Of a stretch of 64,000 nt of DNA, positions 1 through 12,975 are shown piece by piece. The translations under genes were made by a program, and so were the position numbers. Under the pieces are notes generated by a model, which did not search any database, was not told the origin of the DNA, and saw nothing but the letters and a program-made list of their open reading frames with translations. The first letter of the stretch is position 1, and each line of letters starts with the position of its first letter. Origin of the DNA: Sisyra terminalis (Eukaryota > Arthropoda > Insecta > Neuroptera > Sisyridae); NCBI GenBank assembly GCA_958496175.1, contig OY292274.1:55934630-55998629 (forward strand), written 5' to 3'.

Positions 1-3000
1 CGGCTGTTGGACCGCATTGTAAAAAATTTGATCATTCGACATTAGTTTAAGTCATTAGTTTACTTAAACACTGTTAAAAACTCGTTATTTCTTATAACTG
101 TCTTTTATATTTTGAAAATGATATCTGTTATCTCAAAATCTTTAGGTTAATTTTCTCTGAACAATTTTAGGTTGGTAGAATTCAATTTACTTAATAATGA
201 AGTGGTAGGTTCTAAACTTTCATCAAGGCTTCTAAAAGATTCTTTGGAATTCTTAAAATTAGTTGAAAACATTTAATTTAAACAAAAATTATAAAGATCA
301 ACTTATAAACTAACAAAATCGTGGTTAATACAAGATGAAATAAATTCAGCTCAACGAAATTTACTATCAAACAATATGCTAGTTTATTTTACAGTAATAA
401 TTTATAGCTAATTAAAAGTCAGTCGATCTCAAAATTCATAATTTTAATAAATGTTAACATTTATCTTTTCGTTAGTGCAACTGAAGGAAAGACAAGTTTA
501 ATATTGCATTTCACCTGCAAAACATATTGCGACATATTGTACCATATTCAAATACATGAGGACCGAAGTGACATAATAACAAAATGTTCCGGTAAGGAAT
601 CAAAGTAAGAACATATATTAAAGTAAAGCAAAATTGTTGCCACTGTACAAAGTAATCCAGATGTGTGATTTCTAGTTGCATTCACATAATGAGTCATATT
701 TTATACCAAATTCTAATTACGAACGTAACACCTAGAAAACTAGCTATTTATAAATTAGAAAGCATCAAGCCTCATTACTCATAAAATATGGGGAAACAAA
801 AATAATTTTTGAAGTTTATTATGCAAAAAACGACATTTCATTAGTTTTGATAAATAATATGTTTATTTCTTTGGATATTGAAAGAAAAAGTTTTATCTAG
901 TAGTCAAAAGTTCAGTTATAGTTTTTAAAGAAAACATTCATGAATTAATATGAATTTTTAGGCTTATAAATTCTTATTTAATTCTGTGTTAATTTTCCCA
1001 CTTAATTATAAAAATGTATCTAATTGGTATATTGAAAATATGAAAATATTAAACACAATATTAAAAAACAATTTTTAAGAATGGTGCAACGTAATGTGAT
1101 CGTTACAGGCAAAACGATTCATTTTTGGGATGATAATATTTCACAGGAAAAAAAGTATTTGCAAGGGATTCTTTTTGGTTTCTGTGTTTTTAGACTGCAT
1201 TATTGGGGATCCAAAGCTTTTTAGAATAACTGTGATCTACTAAATACTTAATAAGAGACAGCGGATTTGCCGTTAAAGGAACAGATTTACAACTTTTTCA
1301 TTTAAATTTAGTTAGAGTGGTCTTCTTACTAAGCTACCAAACCTTAAGTGACAAAGTAAGTTTGTAAAAGGTAAATCACAAAAAAAATATGTCATAAATT
1401 GCTACTGATTTGAGGCCTGCTTTGCTGCTTTAGGAAGTGGGATCTTTTATTAAAAACATTTCTTTTTTTCTGATTGAGAAAATCCGAAAACCCGTTGTAG
1501 TAACAATGGTTGTTATTTCAATTTGACGTCGTTAAATTTTTAAAATAACAATAAAGGATATTTTCGACATAGTCTAAATTATTGTGCTAATTTTAATGAA
1601 AATCATATATTAAATTTTCATCTTAAATCAACAATTATAACCAGTATGAATAGAATTAAACAAATGTTGTGTAAATACTTGTGTAATACTGTAAAATTAA
1701 ATGTTTTCCGTGTAATAATATTCGATTGTAGATTTTACACAGGTATTTTGTACGGTTAATACGAATTTATAGAAGGGTCATAAAGCAATCTGTATGTTCG
1801 CACAATTTAATTCAATATGTAACTTACTTAAACCCGAAAACGACAAAAACATTAATCATGGATTCACTCCACCCACTAACGATGAGTTTGTATTAGTAGA
1901 AGAAGAGAAATAAGATAGGTTTGTTCGGCAGTGTCCCAGTTGACCACAAATCCACAGCAGATATCACCACAAAACTGGGGAGTGAGGGTGGCCACTAGGG
2001 GTTTTCGGGAGCACTGCGACCGGCAATGTGCCATTCCACCGGTGGGACTCTCGTCGCTCGGTTTAGCTTACTATGCAGACGTGATATTACACTCGCACTA
2101 TAATCCTGCGAATTCCATCTTTCACTACATAGACCGGTCGTGCATTTATTACATAAATCCTGTTGGAATGAAATTTACAACTAGGTGAAATGAGTATATA
2201 TTTCGGAAAGTACTTTTTAAATTAATTTTTTTTCTAAACAAAATAAAACGTCCACTTCAAGTACATCCCCAAAATCTTTTTTTAGCATCCAAAAAAAAAA
2301 AATTGTACCCAAAGGTCTCCAAAAATGAACAATTTTCAAACAACTATTGATAGAACTTCAAAAAATTGATTCAAATTCTAAATAACAACATTTTAAGTAC
2401 AATATTTTATTTTAAATTTAAGAAGTGGGAAGAAAATATATTTCATCGTTTTTTAATTATTTAAAAGGGACCCAAATTTTCAAGCTATTATTGCTATGAA
2501 ATTCAAAATTATTATATAAAAAAAAAAAAAAAATCGACTACTTATGCCGCTACTCAATTCATATTTAAATATTCAGGGGAGTTCCTAGTATCTCTGGTGT
2601 CGCGATTTAAGAACGTATTATGATAGAAGAATCAAAAATTCAAGAATACCAAAATACCAAAATACGAGTTTTCGCTTCGTTTTCAAAGAAAATAGGTTTT
2701 TAGTTTAAAAATATCATTATTTCCTACAGGAAAAAAATTAGTTTTACGTTTAAAAAACGCTCATTAAAAGCCCTGTCATTGGCTAAGACTGGCTTTAACT
2801 ATGACCATTCAAAAGGTTAGATAATGGACGTAACGCGATTATCTCGCGAAAAACTTTAGGGTGTTCTGGGGTATGTAAAAATGGTACGATACAAATCAAA
2901 GTTCAGTAAAATGTTTCTGATATAATATTGAAGCACCTATGAAAATTTCAAATCGATTTACTAGATCGTTAAAAAGTTATTGCAATTTAGAAATACTACG

Positions 3001-6000
3001 ATTTTACATGTAATCTTATGTAGAATTGGTGATTGAATAGACTAAAGTTATTTTTATTAGCAAAAAAATGCTACATGGTACCCAAATTTTTTTTAATATG
3101 TAGTTTTTTATACTTTAAAGAACAACTTTTTTGAAATCTCTATAAGGTTTTTAAGAAAAAAATTATTAACAGACCGAAAATGTGCTTTTTACTTGATAAA
3201 TTATGTTGAATTATATACTTTATTTGTTAAAATTGTCTAAAAAACATAATAGTTTAATGTTTAATTTATTATTTAATCATATTAAATTATAAATAATAAA
3301 AATAAATAATAAAAATTCTACATTCATAATTTATGACCATCTAAATCAATAATATTTTTGTTGAAGGGTTGAAATCAAGATATATTCTCTCCCAAATGTT
3401 AGTTACAAATTTTCTAAATTCCTTGTTTTGTTTAAATTTTTTGATGAAATTTCCGATTTCCGATTTTCGGTTTAACTTTTTACATGTTTTTAAGTATCGC
3501 TCAGTTTCTTGACTTAATGGTATGCTATACGCCGTAATTATTCACGAATTTTAATTAAAAGAAAATTATGGAAATTAAATATATTATACCGTAAATTAAA
3601 GGAAATTGAATAAATTCAACAGAATTTATAAAAACTAATCACACAAAAGTGTTTTTTCACTCTTGTTTTCATTCATTAAAAGTTAATTCTCTCGTTAAAT
3701 ATAAGTTTTAAAGAATAAAACTTTCTTTTTTTCAAATTTAAATTATTTTATACATTTAGAGTTTTACGTTCAAAATAATAGTAATGTTTTTAAGATATAA
3801 AAAACCTTAAATTATAAAGTTTATTAGAACTTTATAAAATTCAATTGTTTTCAAATCCATATTTCTTACGTTAATCTATGATTTTTTCTGCTATTAATTT
3901 TAATTTTATCTGAAAGTAATTTTTGTAGAAAAAAATCATTATTTTACTCATATCTATCTTACATCTCCTGTAAACCATTGTAATCTGCCACCAAATTTTG
4001 TGGACCACCTGTTGGTAATCGTTGGGTTATAACCATAAAAATGTCCTAATTAAAATATGTTTATGAAGTATATCCTAAAGTTTATTTGAATATTAACCTA
4101 CATTTACGAAATAAAAGTAAGCCAAAAAATATTTGCATATAAAGATGAAAATTGAGGAATATAATTTTAATTGTTCGTTGTGGCGTTTTATTCATTCATT
4201 TGAATCACTTAAGTTTTCACATATATTTTTCCCAATTAATTCGAGAGGGATTTTGAAATGCAAGTATGTTCCACTTCAATTATTGAATTAATGAGAGGAA
4301 ATTTCTTTTCAATGAATACAATTGTAATTAATAACTATTTAAGATGGAGATCTTTTCAATGATTCCAAATATTAATGAGGGTTGATATTTATGAGTAGTT
4401 ATTACCATATTTTAGTCAATATTTCAGAAAAAAAGAGCGATAAATCTTTGCTTTGAATAATTAACGTTTCTTTTTTGAATTTAAAGTGATATATCAAAAA
4501 GTCCATTTTACTTCTGCTGTAATAAGGGACTTGATTGAATGCTAAAGCGTTTGGGTACCGTCCAGTGCCAGGCGTTCAATATCTCAAGCTCTTTTTAATT
4601 CCTAACAGTATTGATTGGCATGACATTACTCTAGTCGTAACATTACAGTTCAATCTCGCTATTTATAAAGAGACGGTTTATCAAACGGTTTAATTCTATC
4701 AGTAAAGACTTTACCTATCAAAGTGCATAGGTATTCGAATACATAGAAGTTTAATCGCAGCCTCACTTTAGTCAGTAAGAGCTTTGATAGAAATGTGATA
4801 ACACAACGAGACATCAACAACGTTAGAAACGTTTGTCAATTTTATCATCTCAATAGTTACACATAAAGTGAAATATACGAACGCTTAAACTATTATAGCA
4901 CTCACTTTCCACATATGACTTCAGAGTAGGTAATTGGTTTCTATTTATTAAAGCCATCCCTAGAGCCATTGTACTGCCTTAATAGTTTCTACTGACGTTT
5001 ATCTTAAATGCACATCTAAAGCGCAATTATATTCAAATGTTCCTTGCAATCGCTATTTATTGTAATGTTCTTAACGTTTATATTTATCTAACCAAAGTTG
5101 GAAAATAATATCGTTAATTTTCAAACATTCTTCAGCAAATATTTATCTTACAGTACAATTTAACATCAAGCTTTTGTTGACATTCATCGGTTATTCTGAT
5201 ACTACTTTTCGTTTGTAACCCTTATCAACATTTCATCGATCACAATACAAAATAATATAATTAGAACTTTTGTAGTAGGTACCTATTTGAAAAAAAAATT
5301 ATTTTCGATGAAAAAATTAGATATGGGTTATATAAATAGAATGTTTTATTATAGAATAGCTGATTATTCATTGAAATTCAATATAATGAATAAATAATGT
5401 AAAACAATATGTGTAAACACTAAAAAAACTTAGTGTTACGATTTTTTCGTCATTGAAATATTCCATTAAATAAATATTGAAAGAATTATTAATTAAAGCA
5501 AATAAATTAAATTGTGTTTAGTAAACAATAATTGTTCGTCCATTTATTATTTTAAATGTTTCACATTTTAACATTAATTGTCAAAACGTAAATGATATTC
5601 AATTAAACGAAAATTAGAACCTTTTTTTCCATTCTTATTGAGTGACCCAAAAGTGTCCCAAAAACAAGATTCTAGAGTGCTTTTCATAAAAACATTTTGC
5701 ACATGACAATTTAAAATTTAATTTCTGTTTACATCGCAAAAATTTCAAAACTTAATAGTACGTGTTTAAAAATGTTGTCATTAAGAAAAAATATTGCATT
5801 TCAAGGAAACAAATAGTAACACAATTATAAAAAATCGGTTTTTGTTACATATCCTAATAATTTTTATTTTCAAATATAAGTAGAACTTAAATTTGAATTT
5901 CCCACGATTTTGAACTGAAATCAAAAAAATCAATACCAGTTTGGTCTAGCTTAGATACGGTTAAACGGAAGGAAATCTGTTCCTCCCCACGGCATGGTAT

Positions 6001-9000
6001 AATATATTTGTAAAATAAAAGAAACATAAGCAAAATGATTTTGCGGAAAACTTCAAAAAATGTTATTATTCTATTAAATTACGTTAATATTTTAACACAA
6101 ATATTTCCGAGTTACTTTTGTTAATAAGCTTTAACTAAGATAATATCGTTTTCTTGTCAAGTCGTTTCTAATGCCCAAAATCATGACAAAGCCCTTAATG
6201 CAACTATAAGTTAGTAGGTATATTTATACATCCAATTCTGTTTTACACTATATTTTTTACACTCATTGGTTTTTCGAGAATAACGTCATTTGAGCCTCAG
6301 CACTGTAACCTCCGGGCTTATTGTATTTCCTGGGTTCCTACTACGCCTAGTCAAGACCAAGCAGTTGGGCGAATCTTAGCACTAGGTGCTTTTCGACTAT
6401 TTCAATTCCAGCGCTTAATGTCCCTAATTCCTCATGTTTCCATTCATTCATAGCACCGCTTTACCATAAAATCTGCATTTAGGATTATCCACACGTATGC
6501 TGGTGCTTCCTCATTCCACAGTGGCCGGTTATTGTTATTAGGCCCATTTCCATTCGAATCTACTTTCTTGTAAAACCAGGTATTTCAGAAGTTAGTTTCT
6601 CTGGTGGTTTCTCCTTCATACTTTTACTGTCCTTTTGACCGGTGGTATTCTTCCATGTTATAAAGAAATTTTTATAAACCGAATTTTTGATGATTTTTTT
6701 CCACATCCGATTATGTAACGCCAAGTACACCAGACTGCAGGTCTGTGAATAATGCTTGTAATCCTTGCCGGGCAAGGGCGTTAGTCTATTCATTACGTTT
6801 GATATCGTTATAGCCTGACACCTATCCTTAGTTGACTTAGTAGATGTTTATAATCTTGGAACATATTTCTAATAAAATAGTATTCAAATTTGTAAGTTTT
6901 AACTGGAAAACAAATAATTCGATCGATTTGAACATTGAAGTTAACAAACTTGTAACCAGCATTTTCTCTTTCGCATGAATATTTGTCGATTGAGTAAAAA
7001 TTGAACTTTGATAAGCAAAAAATTAATCTGCCATTTTGCTAGACTTCAATAATTTTCTTTCGTTTAGTTGTAGTTCATGGTATGAGTTATATAACTTGAC
7101 AAACTATTTTTAATATTGAACATTCTGAAAACCCCAATTATTGCAAAAGTGATTTTTTTTTTGTTATTTTTAAACAAATATTTAGTCGAATACAAATTAA
7201 TATGATTTTTAATGAATTCCTGAAAATAACTTCTTCCAATTTATTGTTTTGCATTCCATTTCAATTTTGGTTTATTTTTAAGAAAAATTTTGTTAAATAA
7301 TCCGATTTGTGCTTAAAACACAAGGACATTATTTGATTTTAATTTTTTAATAATTAATTTTCAATGGATTTTGTTCCCCTTTATATTCAATAGAGTTTTT
7401 TTAAATTTGTTTACATTGTTTACTATTTCAATGCATTATGTTTTCGTTTTAAAACTAGCACCGGAAAACTTAATATTCGTGAACATGTATGTTCAAATAC
7501 AGTAAGAAAGCTTTTGTTTAAACAAGTTAACCTTTACAATTATAATTTTGTATTTTATAAATTTTATCCAAAAACAGACAGTTTGTATTCAAGTGTGTAT
7601 CAATGGTGAGAGCGACTGAAGCAACATGAACTTTATTATTTTTAAAAAAAGCAATCATAAAAATGTTCTGTATTTGAATACAAATGATCAATAATGAGAA
7701 CGAAAATGTTTAACGGTAACTATATGGTAGCAGATGGTTTCAGAACCTGAACTATTTATATGCCTTCAAATAGTGAAAATGACCCTTTTTCCTCTGCATA
7801 GCGATGAAATGTACGATAAAATAAACAATTTCAGAAATATTGTGCTAATGATTTATGTGTCATTTTCATGTTGGAACTGCGATGATGCTAATAAGAGTAT
7901 TAGATTAATAAGATTTTAATAAATATTTAAACTATTTACAGGATGAAATTAATTTAAATTTACTTTAGTGGATTATTAAGCGTCAACTTGCACACGTTGT
8001 TTGAAGAAATCGGTTATCACCAGTAATATTTCTATCAATTTCACTTTATTAAAATACGCCCCATCGTTTTAAACAATAACCCTTCACTGCTAATGTTGAT
8101 ATGGAGACAAAACACCAAAAAGCCCATATAATCAACCCGTGCATTTCGCTTACTCTTAACATACAGCGCAAATTCTGCTGTACGTTGTTTAAAATAATGA
8201 AAATCCTCAAATGAATTGATTTTGTTGTTTATTATAAACAACCTGCTGCTTTAAATCTAATTAAAATGTAAAAGATGTTTTACATATACCAGCATCTCAT
8301 CTTATTTAATGAACATCTTATAATTAACTTAGCTCAATAAACCACTTGGATATTTTTTTTAATTTTCTTTTAGAAATTATTTTTAAAAAAAAGTGTCAAA
8401 ATGGTGTTATTTTTATACCTAAGTTGATTACTGTTATACTAAAAATTTAACAAAATAATTATTTTTTTTATTAATAAGTATGTGGTATGATCAGCAATAT
8501 TTTGTTACTCTATAACAATTTTTTTTATAGAACAACGTTTACGAATAAGCTAAAATTGAACTGATAATTTAAAAGTCAAAATTATCAATATGATGTTTAT
8601 TAAATTTTAATATTTGATTATAAATATAATCAAAAATATTGAGTCCAATTATACAAGCCAAAAACTGACTCTTATAGATACAAGAAAATATTTCATATTT
8701 ATTTAATTCAAGTGTTCAGAAACCATAAATAATGTTCACATTCTTAAAAGTTTTAGTACACTAAATCATTGATAAAATCAAATTAAAATTTATTTATAAA
8801 CTTGGAAAATCTTTCAATGGATTTATACGTTTTAAAGAGATATGAATTTTGAAATGTTTCCAGTTAAAGCTTTTTGCTGTCAAAAATTTTATGGTTTAGT
8901 TATGAGTCAGCATTTGTCCATCGTTGGAAATATCAAACACAAGGCTTACTCAAATATTGATGGGTTTATATTATCGTAAAATTTTATACACATGGCATTT

Positions 9001-11141
9001 CTTTAGTATTATAATACTTATTAGAATATAATATTTATGCTTTAAAATTTCCAGTACATGAAATTTAGGTTTTGTTATACTTTCCTTTAAAGCTTTATAT
9101 TCTCTTTTTCTGCCATTCAATGAATATTAACTGAGAAGCATAATGAACAAAAGAATGAAAAGTTGTAAAATTGATTGCTTGTTATAAACCCTCAAAACTT
9201 ATAAAAAGTAATAAGTAAGAGTATCTTGCTAAGTATTTAATTTTTCGGGAAACTATTATAAAAATGTAATGGAAAATATTTTATGAAAAAAACAAGTTCA
9301 AGAAAGAAGTAAAATTATTAAGAAAAGAAGAATTTGTTTTCAGTTTATTTTCACAAGTTTTCAAATACGAAAATATTCCAAATATAATGGCAACGATTTA
9401 CATTGAAAAGTAACGCTGCATTTAAATATCTCACGTTTGTGTCACAAGCATAAAACGTATTCACTTGCCTGTTTTATACTTGTAACAATTTAAATAGATA
9501 CATATTTCTAACAAATAATATAAGTTTGCATTACAAAGTACACCGGCTGCAAACGACTGCAGAAAAGTTTTGTATTGCCATATTCAGAAGTGCAACAGTC
9601 CTACGAACTTTATACTACGTACTTCTCATGTAATATCAAATTTAGCTCAATGTGAATAATATTTAAATGATCATTGCATAAGCACACCATACTTGGCTCG
9701 TCGTCGAACACTTTGCCGTGCAAAAAGTTTTCAAAGATTTTATTAAAAAGCAAAAAAAATAAACACTCAATTATATTTAAAAAAAAATCAGCACTTTGAT
9801 ATTTTTGCAAGCGTTTTATTGCATTGAAAATTTAATGTACGGAATGGGATTTTATTCTTGCGATTCTTTTGTGTACTTTTTAAATATTTTTTCAAATCGA
9901 TATTTTCGATATTTTAATCGATTTTTTTCATAGAAATTCGGAAAAATATTTTTTTCAAATATTGACGTTTCATTTATTTTTCTTAACCCTCATCAAAAGT
10001 TAATTACTGGACCAATCCCAGCAGGTTACAATATCTATGTTTAAAAAAAATCCTCAACTTTAAATAGTTCTTTAGTTAAAACGACGAAAAAAGAAACAGA
10101 AAAGAGAAAAATAGTGATGGAATTTAAATTGTTGTATTTTTGACGCTTCCAAGACAACGACACGTGTTTTAAAGTTATTAATGTTAGTCATAATGAAATG
10201 TTGCAATAATCAAATGCAACAAGGTGTATTTGAATAACGTTAATTAAGACGTCAGTCTTAAGCCGTTTTTAACAATCGAACCATTTTTGTGAAACTTTTG
10301 AAACTTCATAAAAAAAAACAAATATAAAAATAAAATAAAAACAACCGACAGTATTGCTTTTTCAAAAAAAATCTAAGATTATCAAGTTAACGTTCTTAGC
10401 GACAAAATTCATGTATGTAAGAACGATTTCTTAGAATTTTCGGGAAGTAGGAAAATAGTTGCAAATTATTGCTGGGATTATTTTCATTTTCATAAATTTT
10501 CGAATTGACGAATATCATTCCAAATTTAATCTAAGAAGCCATCAATTAACCTCTTTTTTTCGCCTGTAAAGGACGATTTGAATATTTAAATTTAAAATGG
10601 GACTAACGTCTATGTACATCCTATCCAATAAAAAAGAGTTTAAAAAATATTGTGGAAAATAATGGATGGTTATTCATACAAAAAAATATACTTATTGATC
10701 TGAGAGCTTGAATTTCTTTCCGTGGATTACAAAATTTAATAAGTTTCAATTTTTTTTAAAAATTCTCTAGGGGGACAGCACATTAGAGCTTTGCACAAAT
10801 GGGGCCGACACCTTAGGATTGGCCCTGAATATTAATTTAAAACAACTAAATTTTTAGCTATAAGTTATTTATTTAATAATTGGTGATATTTAATTAAAAG
10901 TTAAAAAAAATCTAGGGAAGAAAAATATTCCAAAAATATAGTTAAAAGTTCTTTTTACGTTAAAGTTTAGAGTGACTTCTAAAAAAACGATGGAATAGGA
11001 TAAATAGAATTGTTGAAAAAATATTCGGTAAAAAAACTCCTAAGCCTTCATTCGAAAAGTTGAGATATCTTTTAAGTTTCGTACTATTGCTTCGATCGTT
11101 AACTCAACATTGTGCTTATTTCCTTCATTTTGTGATTGCAG
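1..11141. other. Non-coding upstream sequence or long 5' intron of the Side-family gene
   Basis: No exon could be recognised on either strand. The sequence is strongly A/T-rich with homopolymer runs, and its open frames are short and resemble no family. The exon at 11142 starts in mid-domain with a phase-1 acceptor, so at least one coding exon (signal peptide and Ig1 in Side proteins) must lie 5' of it. I did not find one here, so this stretch is probably intron and the missing exons lie outside the window. The only compositional anomaly is the GC-richer patch near 1.9-2.1 kb, listed separately. Confidence 0.55.
1905..2075. other. GC-richer island of unknown nature
   Basis: About 150 bases here are clearly richer in G and C than the surrounding DNA. 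They contain CCGGTGGGACTCTCGTCGCT-like sequence, and an open frame of 85 codons on the plus strand runs across them. The predicted peptide resembles no family I know and its second half runs into ordinary A/T-rich sequence. It could be a 5' untranslated or first exon, a promoter-proximal patch, or a fragment of a foreign insertion. Nothing seen decides between these. Confidence 0.3.
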
Positions 11142-11252
11142 TTCCACCACAAGCTCCAACCATCTTTGACGACAATGGGAAAGATGTTCCTTCGATAGCC
11201 GGACCGTACGTGGAGGGTGGCGATATGAAGTTAACGTGCATGGTATCCGGAG
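11142..11252 (+). CDS. Sidestep-family protein, exon encoding start of Ig2
   Basis: First recognisable exon of a Side-family transmembrane immunoglobulin protein. Side proteins are cell-surface ligands for Beaten-path receptors in insect neurons. The exon follows a polypyrimidine tract ending in TTGCAG and stops at a GTGAGT donor. It enters in phase 1 (a preceding base completes a Val codon) and leaves in phase 1. The peptide opens VPPQAPTIFDDNG, continues GPYVEGGDMKLTC and ends VSGG. The VPP linker, the GPYxEG stretch and the first Ig cysteine (LTC) are the usual start of the second Ig domain in this family. Signal peptide and Ig1 are missing from view. The next exon is 11.5 kb away and joins in frame through a Gly codon. 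Family assignment is firm; which Side paralogue is not decided. Confidence 0.85.
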
Positions 11253-12209
11253 GTGAGTAAACACCATCTTTATCTGTATCCGAAACCTAAGCTTCCGCCA
11301 AATGTGTAGCAAATACGTGCCATGCCTGTTACACGAGCGCAATAAGATGATGACCGCCGCAAGTAACCAGGATGAATCAAATTGACTATGTTGAACGAGC
11401 AAACACACCCTTTAAACGAAAATAATCAAGCTTTAACTAACCCTAATCAACCGACCATAAGATTAACTTATTACAACTTTAATTTGAGTCAAGTAGCAGT
11501 TTCAAAGACGACACCACATTGGATAGTTAATGAAGGGGTGCAAAAATAAATTAATTTATATAACGTGGCAGATATCCGATTGACTTCAATCATTTCAATT
11601 CTACCTTCTGAGTTAACAATGAAACTTGGAATAGTTCCGAAAAGCTCATCACACTCATTGAGTATTCTTCTTAAACAAATAAGAAGTTAAGGATATTAAA
11701 AATAACTAATTATTCTTCCTTGTAAAACTATATATTAGATATTCATATTCAACTAGTAATTTAATATTAAACACTCATAAAAAGTCAATATCTTTCTTGA
11801 AATTACTAAAAATAAAGGAATTTTATAGGGGGGTGCGATGCACCACGTTTTTATTGAATAAATTTTTATTGGCGATAAACAAAAGCGAACTGTTTATCTA
11901 TGTTAGAAATGTTAAACTTGAAGTTAGAGATTCTTACGTTATAAATATTAATTAATAAAAGTCCTTATTTTAGCTGATAATTTCTGTTTTATGACAATGT
12001 TTTATCGTTTTGGAACCACTTTTATCTTTTATTACAATTCCCGTGGTAAACAGTTTTCAAAAATAAATATCTTAATTATATAACATTCAAAAGCTTTAAT
12101 GGAAATGCTTTTGTAATCTTTAATTTAATTTATTGATATTCCAAAAAAAAATCATTATTTAATGTTTTTATCCTTTGAAAATTTTTAACTGTTTAGAGTT
12201 TAGTGTTAA

Positions 12210-12975
12210 GGGAGTATTCTAGTCTAGAGGCATGAATTTCAGGTAATTTTTGAAGTGTCATAAAAAATAACCAATTAATATTTTTAGTATACATTTTTTA
12301 TCAGTTATTTATTAATATTTCTAGAATACAGAAAAAAATAAAAAAAGTTAAAAATTTCAAAAATTAGCAGCTGATGAAGTGGGGGGTCTCAAAAAATTGG
12401 CACGTGACCATACCCACGATTTCAATCCTCCTAGTAATCATAAACCAAAAAAAAAAACAGATAATTAATCTAGAATAATGTCGCAATGTCTGGAACTACG
12501 GAAAAGTATGGAAAAAAAATTTTCACGAAATGGCGACTACCTGAAAAAAAAAACAATTTTTGTACCACTTTTTTTTGACTGTTTCGATTTTTTTAAAAAT
12601 AGTAAAAATCAAAATTTGAGGATGGGGATAGTTCCAGACATAGACAAGTCTATAAAGAAGACTCTCTAAAAATTTCAGGTAAATCGGTTCAGTAGAATCT
12701 GAGAAATCGTTGGTATCGTTTTGAAAAAGACAGTTTCGAGAAAAACGCGTTTAAAGTTTTACGTTAAGTTTCAGGCAGCGTAATTGATAGAATAGTATGT
12801 ATTACTTACATTCTCATAATCAGCCATCCCAGCTTCATACAAAACCGCTATAACTTCGGAAATAATTTGAATTTTGAAAAATCCTTTTAGGAGGATATTT
12901 TTCAATATCTAAACTTTCGGATTATGAAAAAAAAAATTTTTTGATTTCTTCAAATTTCTAGAGTAGAATACCCCC
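12210..12975. mobile_element. Non-autonomous DNA element with TTAA target duplication
   Basis: Inverted ends read GGGAGTATTCTAGTCTAGA on the left and, on the complementary strand, GGGGGTATTCTACTCTAGA on the right. Each is flanked directly by TTAA (12206-12209 and 12976-12979). TTAA duplication is the signature of piggyBac-type insertion, but the terminal bases are not the classic piggyBac ends, so the superfamily is an inference. The 766-bp interior carries no transposase; the longest open frame is about 63 codons of low-complexity Lys/Phe-rich peptide. Confidence 0.65.

Noticed and set aside
1931..2188. 85-codon open frame in the GC-rich patch
   Set aside because: No family resemblance, and the second half is low-complexity A/T-rich sequence; kept only as a compositional anomaly.
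6560..6793. 77-codon minus-strand frame
   Set aside because: No recognisable domain, no splice partners, isolated in non-coding DNA; frames of this length are expected by chance.
11040..11408. 122-codon minus-strand frame overlapping the first visible exon
   Set aside because: It is the antisense shadow of the Side-family exon at 11142-11252; the plus strand carries the Ig motifs.
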